Assembly: GCA_046290815.1 (NCBI GenBank) | Contig: JBKBUF010000001.1 | Location: 231,832 to 295,831, forward strand | Length of the DNA stretch: 64,000 nucleotides | Direction: 5' to 3' | From: JBKBUF01 sp046290815 | Lineage (GTDB): Bacteria; Bacteroidota; Bacteroidia; Cytophagales; Cytophagaceae | Shown here: positions 53,534 to 61,448 of the stretch, piece after piece | How the letters are laid out: the number at the start of each line of letters is the position of its first letter | Position numbering within the stretch: the first letter of the stretch is position 1 | Notes under the pieces: generated by a model | The model's database searches: none | Told to the model about the DNA's origin: nothing | Seen by the model: only the letters and a program-made list of their open reading frames with translations | Translations under genes and position numbers: made by a program

Positions 53534-56491
53534 TCAATCGTGTTTCCTTATTTTTTCAGAAAGTAATACCTCGCCATATTCATCTTTTACTTTCAGAATA
53601 TATATTCCGGAAGAAACTTCAGATACTTCAATTAATTTCTGAACCGAAATAATTCCCCTTTTAATCGTTTGTCCTGTCATACTGATTAATTCATAAAACA
53701 ATTTGGTATCCTTAGTATGAATACCTTCAACATGAATTTTATCAGTTACAGGGTTAGGATATATTTTCATATCATTAATCATCTTAACAATCCTTATATC
53801 CGAATATTGAAAGTTTCCATCAAAGTCAATTTGTTTTAATCTGTAATAATTGACACCTGCCAGAGGATTAAAATCATGAAATAAATATTCATGCCGGCCG
53901 GAAGATGTTCCATTACCCGACAACAGACCTATATCTGAAAAATGAAGGCCATCTGCACTCCTTTGAATAATAAAATGACTATTATTTTTCTCCCATACAG
54001 TGATCCATTTCAGATCCACCTGAGCATTGATTCTAAAGGCATCAAATGTAATTAAGTTTACAGGCAAAGGCTCAGGACAAACTTTATAAGTAACAGTAGT
54101 GTCTTCAGGAAGAAAAAATGATTTGCCATCTGTAAAATTAACCGTCCTTGAAGGATCACCCGGAGGATTATACATCACATAATGTCTGCAGTCATTTTTA
54201 TCAAACACACCATAAGAGGTATAATCAGCCAGCACATTTGGATTTACAAGTCCCAAACTATCCAAGGCATGAATCCAATGATAAAAATGTGCAGGAGGCA
54301 AATCATTATGAGTGTCAAGCCCCGGATGATTCCATACCACACCTACCAGATTGCCACCCCAATAATTATTTCTGTACGGATAAGCACCAAAGCTTTCGTA
54401 TTTATTAATCACAACATCAGCTTCATACGTAGCCCGCCAGGCAAGAATCACATCTTGCCATGCCTGTTCCTCAGTTATAGCAGGGTTATTATAATAGCTC
54501 CTTGCATCTCTTATCAACTCATCATATAATGACCGGGCATAATTTACATCATGCGCCAGGTAAAGCAAATGTGCATCCATCAAAGAAATATTAATACCCA
54601 ATCCATGTTCCGGTCTAACACCAAACCAGGTCCACTTACCATGCGAGGCACCATCAATAGTCCAGACGTGATTACTATTGAATCCCGCAGGAAAGTTAGT
54701 ATTTTGTACATCGAACCAGTATTCTTTTGCTGTCTCTATCTCAGTAAGGAACAAATACATTCCCAGATCTCTCATTTGGGTGTTATGCGTATTGAGTCCC
54801 CATTGTAATACTGCAGCTCCAAAGTTTATTGCCTCGGAGGTAGATTCCTGTCCTGCGCCACCTACCCTTGCGGACGTGCCGCCTGCATGTGAATGTCCGA
54901 GAAAAGGGCTATGAAATCTCATAAATGGAAATAGCGGATCATTTCTATCAGGACTATCAATTCCACGTATCATTAAATTTACCATACCACCCCAGTTTTC
55001 TTCTCTTGCCCATACAGGATCAAATTTTGCGATAGTAGCTGCACCTCTCAGAATATATCCAATAGAGAAATGAAAATCGTTCAGTAGTTGCGGGCCTAAA
55101 ATTCCATAGTATGGTGTAAGCGTTTTCCATGTTTGATTGTAGTATAGGTATCTACCGTCATTTCCACCATTCGGAGATTTCAGCCATAACTCCAATTCCT
55201 GCTTTAGTTCTGCCAGGAATTTATTTCTTGCTGCAGTATGACCGGCAAAGTCTGCAATTTCAGTTAGTATGGCAAGTTTGTTAATCTGTTTACCTCCGAC
55301 ATAATTATCACCGGAAGTCACATACTTATTTACCTGCATTTGGTGATCGATGTATTTGTACAAATGAGGAAATTTACCTGTCAAAGGTAATGTAGGAAGA
55401 AACCCGAAATTTCTCAGCTGCATGGTAAAACCGTTTGCATTCACACATTTCAATTCTCCTCTGGGAACTTCAAAGCTATGGCCATTATGAATCGCATTGC
55501 TGTTTTTCCATTGATGAGGAAGAAGCCCTATCATGGCAGTTGTTTCGGCACCTTCTTTTACCTCTGTAATGTAATTAAATGTGGTTGTAAGACTAGCTGT
55601 ATTTTCATTATAATTCCAGTTCATTTCAGTTCCCCTTACAAACACAAAAGCATGTCGGGCAAAAGCCTGTAGTGTAGCCATTGAATTGTCCGGTAAAGGG
55701 CAAACGACCATGTAATTCTTCCCGTTAAGGTTGGAAACAAATTTTCTAATGGGATTAATAGTACCACCATTAACAGGCCTGTTGGCCTCCAGCATAAAAG
55801 TGTAGGTTGAACCTTCCGGAAAAAAAATACCATAGTTAGATCCTTGTACAGTTAATCCTATTACATTGGTACCAATGGTGTTGTCAATAACAGGATCCCA
55901 GGGCATCCATACTTCTACATCTTCAGGACCTGTCTTTTCTATAAATACATAGGGCACTCCGTTGACCATCGTGGCTTCCAATTTGGAAGATCCTGAGTTT
56001 TCCATTCTGATTTTACAATGCCAGTCACCATACTCCACTACTTTTACAGATGAAAAAGTCACTCTTTCCCGTAATCCAACATTAATTGCCTGGTTGGGCC
56101 AATCGTTGTGATTAAAAGATTGAGGGAAGTTATTATTGATGTTGTCTATCCGGTTTTTAAAAATTTCAAATCCGTAAGTATTTTTTGTTTTAAGTCCATA
56201 TGGGTAAACCCATGTGGCAAATTGAGGAAATATGTGTAAACCGGGATCCCACATAAAGGCTGTCCACCATTCGTGAGTCGTAGGCATTCGATTAAAGTCC
56301 GGTGTGACACGGGGTGGATTAGCAGGAGCATCAAACCAATTTCCATCCCACTGTCCCGGACTTGGAGGTTCTCCAGGCAGGGGTGAGAGATTATAGCTAC
56401 CCAGACCGACCGGAACTTCTTGAGCTTGCAGAAATTGGATAGAAATTAATAATACTGCTAAAACCAGAATAATCAGTTTTCTCATTTTCAT
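53534..56491 (-). CDS. GH81 endo-beta-1,3-glucanase with T9SS type A sorting domain
   Basis: A 985-residue protein from the ATG at 56491 (the TTG at 56509 precedes the signal peptide and is unlikely). Signal peptide to about 24 (FLQAQ); GH81 catalytic region about 30-720 with TTHEWWTAFMW, LLNDFHFSIGYILRGAA (conserved Asp/His), GGAGQESTSEAINFGAA (catalytic Glu) and WTWFGVRPEHGL; a beta-rich linker about 810-905 (VDLKWITVWEKNNSHFIIQR seen in Bacteroidota exoenzymes); and a type A sorting domain (IYPNPVTDKIHVEG...SGIYILKV) at the end. It should cleave laminarin or fungal-wall beta-1,3-glucan outside the cell. Its stop is next to the transposase remnant. Confidence 0.9.
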   Translation of the reverse strand: MKMRKLIILVLAVLLISIQFLQAQEVPVGLGSYNLSPLPGEPPSPGQWDGNWFDAPANPPRVTPDFNRMPTTHEWWTAFMWDPGLHIFPQFATWVYPYGLKTKNTYGFEIFKNRIDNINNNFPQSFNHNDWPNQAINVGLRERVTFSSVKVVEYGDWHCKIRMENSGSSKLEATMVNGVPYVFIEKTGPEDVEVWMPWDPVIDNTIGTNVIGLTVQGSNYGIFFPEGSTYTFMLEANRPVNGGTINPIRKFVSNLNGKNYMVVCPLPDNSMATLQAFARHAFVFVRGTEMNWNYNENTASLTTTFNYITEVKEGAETTAMIGLLPHQWKNSNAIHNGHSFEVPRGELKCVNANGFTMQLRNFGFLPTLPLTGKFPHLYKYIDHQMQVNKYVTSGDNYVGGKQINKLAILTEIADFAGHTAARNKFLAELKQELELWLKSPNGGNDGRYLYYNQTWKTLTPYYGILGPQLLNDFHFSIGYILRGAATIAKFDPVWAREENWGGMVNLMIRGIDSPDRNDPLFPFMRFHSPFLGHSHAGGTSARVGGAGQESTSEAINFGAAVLQWGLNTHNTQMRDLGMYLFLTEIETAKEYWFDVQNTNFPAGFNSNHVWTIDGASHGKWTWFGVRPEHGLGINISLMDAHLLYLAHDVNYARSLYDELIRDARSYYNNPAITEEQAWQDVILAWRATYEADVVINKYESFGAYPYRNNYWGGNLVGVVWNHPGLDTHNDLPPAHFYHWIHALDSLGLVNPNVLADYTSYGVFDKNDCRHYVMYNPPGDPSRTVNFTDGKSFFLPEDTTVTYKVCPEPLPVNLITFDAFRINAQVDLKWITVWEKNNSHFIIQRSADGLHFSDIGLLSGNGTSSGRHEYLFHDFNPLAGVNYYRLKQIDFDGNFQYSDIRIVKMINDMKIYPNPVTDKIHVEGIHTKDTKLFYELISMTGQTIKRGIISVQKLIEVSEVSSGIYILKVKDEYGEVLLSEKIRKHD

Positions 56492-56727
56492 TTTGTGTTT
56501 TAAGAGCAAATAAGAATTACCTTATTATATCTTATATAATCACAAATAGCTTTTCACAAAACAGAGTATGCTTAAAAATGTATAAAATTGAGGGATGAAA
56601 TATGAGCAACAACTGATTATTTTCCCGTTTAGGGAACATGAAATAATAGAAATTTCACAGAATTAAAATGCTGATTGTATTTTCTGAAGGTTAAATAACA
56701 ATCCAATAGACCCTGTCAGGGTGGACC

Positions 56728-59124
56728 CTATTTTAGATGCCGGGGAAAATATACCCTAAAAACTGTTCCCTTTCCTTCTTCGCTTTCCACTTCAATTTTT
56801 CCTCCGGCATTATCGACAATCCTTTTTACAATATATAATCCTATACCTGTCCCTTCCACATGATCGTGAAATCTTTTGAACATGGTAAAAATTTTATTAA
56901 CATTATTTGCAGGAATTCCAAGACCGTTATCTTTTACTGTTAAAACCACAAACCCATTCAATTTATTAGTTTTTATTATTACCTCCGGTTTTCTTTCCGG
57001 ATGTCGATATTTTATGGCATTACTGATGAGGTTATAGATTATACTGTTAAGATTCTTCTTTGAAAACTTAATTCTGTTGCATTCAGAAAAATCTTTTTTC
57101 ATAATGGCAGAAGATTCTTTTATTTTATCCTGAATATTGAATTCAATATCTTCCACCAGCCCTTCCAGATTTACATCATCCAGATCTTCATTGATTTCAC
57201 GCTGTACTCTGGAAATATCTGTCAGATCGATGATAGTGGATTTGAATCTGTTTACAGACTGTTGCATCATATTTAAAAATATAGCCGTATCTTCATTCTG
57301 GACTTTTCCTTCATCTTCCAGGCTCCCTCTTAATGCTTCAAGTAAACCTTCTATATTCGACATTGGAGCTTTTAAATCATGTGATGCAGTATAAATAAAA
57401 TTATCAAGATCGTTATTGATCTTCTTTAACTGGTTATTATTTAGCTCCAGTTGTTCCAGAGCTCTTCTTTGTTCGGTAATATTAGTATGAACACCTACCC
57501 ACTCCCGAATAGTGCCATCAGTATTTAACAACGGAATTGCACGTACTGAAAAGTACCCCCAGTCTCCATTTTTCAATTTTACTCTGTGTTCGAAAACAAA
57601 AGTCGTTCTGTCTTTTACAGCCTCCTGCCATGCTGCAATGGTTGGTTCAACGTCATCGGGATGAAGCGCCTTTGCCCAGCCATAGCCTTGATATTCTTCA
57701 TAAGTTTGTCCGGTGATTTCTTCCCAGCCTGGCTGTTTTCCCTCCATTTCTCCTTTGGCATTGTTTGTCCAAAGATATCCTTCTATCGCTTGCACAGCTG
57801 CCTGAAACCTGTCTTTACTATCCTCAAGGGCTTGTTCGAATATTTTCCTTTCAGTTATGTCCTGTATAATCCCTGAAACCCTAATAGGTGTACCATTAGC
57901 ATCAAAAAAAACTTTTCCTCTCGGACGTATCCACCTTAGCTTTCGGTCATTGATACCAATGACCCGGTATTCACTTTCATATTTACCATTACCTGAGGAT
58001 GACATTGCTTTTTGAAATGCATTTAAAGCAATGGATCGGTCATCAGGATGGATTGCATTTACATAACTTTCATAATTAATTTCTGATTCAGGAGACAGCC
58101 CGAAAAATTCTTTGGTTTTAGCAGACCATTTTGCTTCTCCTGTTTGCGGATAATAATTGTAAGTACCGAGCTCCCCTCCTTCTATTGCGATACGTAGTTC
58201 CTCCTCTCTTTCAACTAATGCATTCCTTGCTAAAATTTGTTTGGTAACATCCTGAATTACCCCTGATATAGATTCAGCTGTGTCTCCGATAAAATTCACT
58301 TTACCTATGGACCGCAGATATTTTATTTGTTGAGTAGGTTTATGAAATACCCGATAGATCAAATCATGTTTCCCTCCATTTTCCCCTTGTAAAGTTTTAG
58401 AGATTTCATTAGCCACCATCTGCTGATCATCAGGATAGATATGTGTGAATATTTCACTTAAGCACATATTTTGCCTCTCAAGATTGAGATTATCCATTAT
58501 TTTTTGAGAGTACACACAACTGTCATTAATAATGTCAACTTTAAATACACCGAGCTCAGCAATTTCCATTGCCAGATCAAGAGCTCTTGTGTTTTCTTCA
58601 AAAGACTTCCTTCCTAATACTCTGTCGGTAGTTTCAAGAGTTGTAATAAATATTCCTTTAATTTTATCGGTTTCATCTGTAATAGGACTATAGCTGAATG
58701 TCCAGTAAACATTTTCTTCTCTTCCGTCTCTGATGATGGGAATGAGCAAATCTTCCAACATTACAGATTTACCTTCATGATATACTGAGGCGACCAAATC
58801 TTTAACATAATCCCAGCCTTCTTTAAAAACTTCCGATGCAGAAATTCCAAGTACGGCAGGGTGTTTTCCATCGCTTCCGAGTGAAGGTCTATAGGCGTCG
58901 TTATAAAAAAAAGTATATTCATCTCCCCATAATATTACCATGGGAAATTTTGATCGGAGTATAATGCTTAAAGAGGTTTTTAAACTTTGCGGCCAATTGA
59001 GAATAGGTCCCACAGGGTTACCGGTCCAGTCCTTTTCTAATATTATTCTTCCCATTTCCCCGCCGCCTGAAAGAAAATTTGCGGTTGTATTGTTAAAGGA
59101 ACCTGGGTTCTTTGTCTCTGGCAT
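56728..59124 (-). CDS. Multi-PAS sensor histidine kinase
   Basis: A 798-residue protein without an obvious membrane helix. Four PAS-type regions are visible: about 30-165 (WGDEYTFFYNDAYRPSLG), 180-295, 310-430 (GTYNYYPQTGEAKWSAKTKEF) and 435-560 (GYLWTNNAKGEMEGKQPGWE). Then HisKA with the phospho-acceptor His in FIYTASHDLKAPMSNIEG (about 580) and a HATPase domain with NLISNAIKYRHP (N box), DNGLGIP (G1), GTGIGLYIVKRI (G2). There is no receiver domain, so the partner regulator is elsewhere, perhaps one of the single-domain regulators at 15.7-16.6 kb. The signal is unknown. Confidence 0.9.
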   Translation of the reverse strand: MPETKNPGSFNNTTANFLSGGGEMGRIILEKDWTGNPVGPILNWPQSLKTSLSIILRSKFPMVILWGDEYTFFYNDAYRPSLGSDGKHPAVLGISASEVFKEGWDYVKDLVASVYHEGKSVMLEDLLIPIIRDGREENVYWTFSYSPITDETDKIKGIFITTLETTDRVLGRKSFEENTRALDLAMEIAELGVFKVDIINDSCVYSQKIMDNLNLERQNMCLSEIFTHIYPDDQQMVANEISKTLQGENGGKHDLIYRVFHKPTQQIKYLRSIGKVNFIGDTAESISGVIQDVTKQILARNALVEREEELRIAIEGGELGTYNYYPQTGEAKWSAKTKEFFGLSPESEINYESYVNAIHPDDRSIALNAFQKAMSSSGNGKYESEYRVIGINDRKLRWIRPRGKVFFDANGTPIRVSGIIQDITERKIFEQALEDSKDRFQAAVQAIEGYLWTNNAKGEMEGKQPGWEEITGQTYEEYQGYGWAKALHPDDVEPTIAAWQEAVKDRTTFVFEHRVKLKNGDWGYFSVRAIPLLNTDGTIREWVGVHTNITEQRRALEQLELNNNQLKKINNDLDNFIYTASHDLKAPMSNIEGLLEALRGSLEDEGKVQNEDTAIFLNMMQQSVNRFKSTIIDLTDISRVQREINEDLDDVNLEGLVEDIEFNIQDKIKESSAIMKKDFSECNRIKFSKKNLNSIIYNLISNAIKYRHPERKPEVIIKTNKLNGFVVLTVKDNGLGIPANNVNKIFTMFKRFHDHVEGTGIGLYIVKRIVDNAGGKIEVESEEGKGTVFRVYFPRHLK

Positions 59125-59227
59125 TTACTAACTTAGCTGTAAAAATTGATAATGGCTCAGGCAGGCGATAACTTACCTTGAATAACAACTGCAATTTTAC
59201 AGGAAAGTTTAGAAATATTGATAAATA

Positions 59228-60115
59228 TTAAAAATATAATCCTCTTAATGCAATTCCCTGGACCTTATTATATTCCACTGCAGGAAAAGGAATTTTGATA
59301 AGATTCAATGCTTCAAAAAGCATTTTCAATCCTTTCCTCCTTGTATTAATTCTGGTAAAATCCACATCGAGAGAAAATAAATATTGCCTGTATCTTTCAA
59401 ATTCAGGAAAGGGTTTGCCCCGGTAGAATTTAGGATTTTCAAATTCTTCCATCATGCCATTTCCACTGTATCCACAAGCTAAATTTATCCAGGGTGGCAA
59501 TTTTTGTATTCCTGATATTTTTTGAAGATTAAAAGAAAGCCAATAGGTATGACCGTTATAATCGGCGAAAAATCTTTCTACATGGTTTTCGCCTAATACT
59601 ACCGGCAAATGCTGTGCATACGGACTTGGACTATAGGAAAACTTCATTCTTACAATTTGTTCATGAAATGCTAACTGCTGTCCCATAAACAGCAAACTTC
59701 CTGCAGTATTCGCGATAATATCCCCTTTAGAAAATCCATAATCTTCATAAAGTCCATCAAAAATTTCTATTGGTGTTTGAATCAGTACAGATGTAAGTCC
59801 GCCAAACAAAACAGACTTGGTTTCGCTTAAGCCAGTCCACCTGAAAGATTTATACGAAATGTAACTCTGGAAATAAGCGCTATAAGCATGACCGGCCTTA
59901 TCCATCTGCAGCCAACCTTGATTGTCATTGTAATAGTGAAAAGGAACCCTTTCATGATCTTTATACCATACAAACTGCAGGTAAGACACGCCCGCTACAT
60001 AAAATGCAGATTGAGCTGCTAAAACACCTGTAAGTCTCTTGTAATTTATAGAGTCAGATGTTGCAAAACTGAAGTTGGGAATCAGAAATAGCAGCAGGAT
60101 GATACTTCGGAACAT
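59228..60115 (-). CDS. DUF2279 (YfiM-like) lipid/envelope protein
   Basis: A 295-residue protein with a signal peptide (MFRSIILLLFLIPNFSFA), then LQMDKAGHAYSAYFQSYIS (the DUF2279 His-containing signature), TPIEIFDGLYEDYGFSKGDIIANTAGSLLF in pieces, and a C-terminal beta-rich half (YNGHTYWLSFNL, PPWINLACGYSGNGMM). The family is widespread in Bacteroidota with no settled function; the pattern of buried acidic and His residues in hydrophobic helices suggests an envelope enzyme. Next upstream on the same strand is the ATPase gene (35-nt gap). Confidence 0.75.
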   Translation of the reverse strand: MFRSIILLLFLIPNFSFATSDSINYKRLTGVLAAQSAFYVAGVSYLQFVWYKDHERVPFHYYNDNQGWLQMDKAGHAYSAYFQSYISYKSFRWTGLSETKSVLFGGLTSVLIQTPIEIFDGLYEDYGFSKGDIIANTAGSLLFMGQQLAFHEQIVRMKFSYSPSPYAQHLPVVLGENHVERFFADYNGHTYWLSFNLQKISGIQKLPPWINLACGYSGNGMMEEFENPKFYRGKPFPEFERYRQYLFSLDVDFTRINTRRKGLKMLFEALNLIKIPFPAVEYNKVQGIALRGLYF

Positions 60116-60170
60116 GGGGTGGATGTTGGATATATGTTGGATATTGGATTTTAAATGTTAGATGTTTTGT
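60116..60170. repeat. Imperfect TGTTGGATAT-type repeats
   Basis: Five or so imperfect copies of a (A/G)TGTTGGAT or (A/T)TGGAT unit run from the gap between the DUF2279 and ATPase genes into the end of the ATPase gene. Simple-sequence decay, possibly slippage-prone. Confidence 0.5.
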
Positions 60171-61308
60171 TATTTGCTATTTTAAAATAATACTTCTGCA
60201 ACCATATCCTGTACACCGGGTCAAGAAAAGTAATATCCGAACCCTGGATATCGATTATCTCTTTGTTAATTAATGCCTGCTTTATCTTCAATACATTTGC
60301 CGAAGTTCCCAGATTGTATTTTGACAGCGTTTCTTTTGAACTAAGCTGCTCCACTCCTTCCAGCAATGCTTTCAGAAATTTTACATGAGTGGTGCTGAGG
60401 CTATCTGTCATGGTCTGAAAAAGCATACTCAATTGCATAACTATAGAATCAAAAGACTCTTCAACGATTGCTTTATTGCATACTTTTACAGTTCTTAGCC
60501 AGGCTTGCTGGGCCAATTGCTGTACATAGTAGGGATGACAATCCACAAGCCTTGCAATCAGCAATGCATGTTCTTCAGTAATTTTTTTCCCTGTATCTGC
60601 ATACCGCTTCACAATAAAACTCTGCCAGTCGGCTTCTTTGATTTTCTGCAGAAAAATAATATCTCCGAACTTGTAAAATGGCATGGAGGAAGAAGCAAAT
60701 ACTTCCATGAGCATATGTCTTTTACTGCCATAAAGACAATAGGAAACATTTTTATGCTTCTGCCAATAGGCTCGTACTTTTTTCTGAAATGATAGCGGAT
60801 TATCAAATTCAGATATATTCTGAAACTCATCTATGCAGACGACAATTTTTATTTTTTTTTCCACCGCAATTTTTTCTGCCAGATTCAAAATTTCTTCCGG
60901 ATGTTTCTTTACCTCATTCCAATCAAGTCCGATTGAAAATTCTGCAATCTGTTCGGTACTATATGTAATTTTAGGTAAAAATCTTCCCAGAAATTTCCTT
61001 GAATTATCAATTATCTCTGCAAGTTTTGATGCCGTAGATTTTAACAGCTGTCTGGTAAGCTCATTGTAAAATTCCTCTTCAGTCCTTATGGTGTACAGAT
61101 CGAGAAAACAGAATACAATTTTCTTATACTTTTTTCCTGCAATGGCGGAAGCTTTATTTACCAGGGATGATTTACCCCATCTTCTCGGGGAAATAAGTAT
61201 CGTATTGATTCCTCCCTGAAAATTCCTAATCAGATGGTCCGTTTCACGCTCCCGGTCAGTAAATTCTCCACCAGAAGCTATTTTCCCGAAGATAAAAGGT
61301 GTTTCCAT
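60151..61308 (-). CDS. AAA-type ATPase (archaeal-ATPase/STAND-like)
   Basis: A 385-residue protein from the ATG at 61308. The P-loop is ISPRRWGKSSLVNKA (about residue 39-53), Walker B is IVVCIDEFQNI, and sensor-like LYGSKRHMLMEVF follows. A C-terminal winged-helix-like half (LKALLEGVEQLSSKETLSKY) and DPVYRIWLQKY end the protein, as in the archaeal-type ATPase family found sporadically in bacteria. Such proteins are tied to nucleic-acid or stress functions, not firmly. It is divergent from topB and has the clearest Bacteroidota promoter in the window. Confidence 0.8.
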   Translation of the reverse strand: METPFIFGKIASGGEFTDRERETDHLIRNFQGGINTILISPRRWGKSSLVNKASAIAGKKYKKIVFCFLDLYTIRTEEEFYNELTRQLLKSTASKLAEIIDNSRKFLGRFLPKITYSTEQIAEFSIGLDWNEVKKHPEEILNLAEKIAVEKKIKIVVCIDEFQNISEFDNPLSFQKKVRAYWQKHKNVSYCLYGSKRHMLMEVFASSSMPFYKFGDIIFLQKIKEADWQSFIVKRYADTGKKITEEHALLIARLVDCHPYYVQQLAQQAWLRTVKVCNKAIVEESFDSIVMQLSMLFQTMTDSLSTTHVKFLKALLEGVEQLSSKETLSKYNLGTSANVLKIKQALINKEIIDIQGSDITFLDPVYRIWLQKYYFKIANNKTSNI

Positions 61309-61329
61309 TTTATTAATTCTTAAGTTACT

Positions 61330-61361
61330 CAAAGGTAAGTTACTTTTTGGTAAGTTACAAA
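61330..61361 (-). promoter_or_regulatory. Bacteroidota-type promoter of the ATPase gene
   Basis: On the minus strand: TTTG (61361-61358), a 20-nt spacer, TACCTTTG (61337-61330). This matches the consensus TTTG...TAnnTTTG exactly and ends 21 nt before the ATG. Three TAAGTTAC units lie in the same place (about 61321-61358). Confidence 0.65.
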
Positions 61362-61448
61362 TCGGTTAGCCGAATTTAAAAGATATCCACAGCCCTTTCC
61401 TCTTACCTCTGCTTTATTTATCTTTAATATCTCAAATTTCCTCAAACC

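Noticed and set aside
53419..53652. A separate 77-residue plus-strand gene
   Set aside because: Its first part is the C-terminal piece of the transposase in a shifted frame and the rest is antisense to the GH81 gene.
56704..56727. Small hairpin ACCCTGTCAGGGT after the sensor-kinase gene as a terminator
   Set aside because: Five-base stem with a 3-base loop and no T run on the minus strand.
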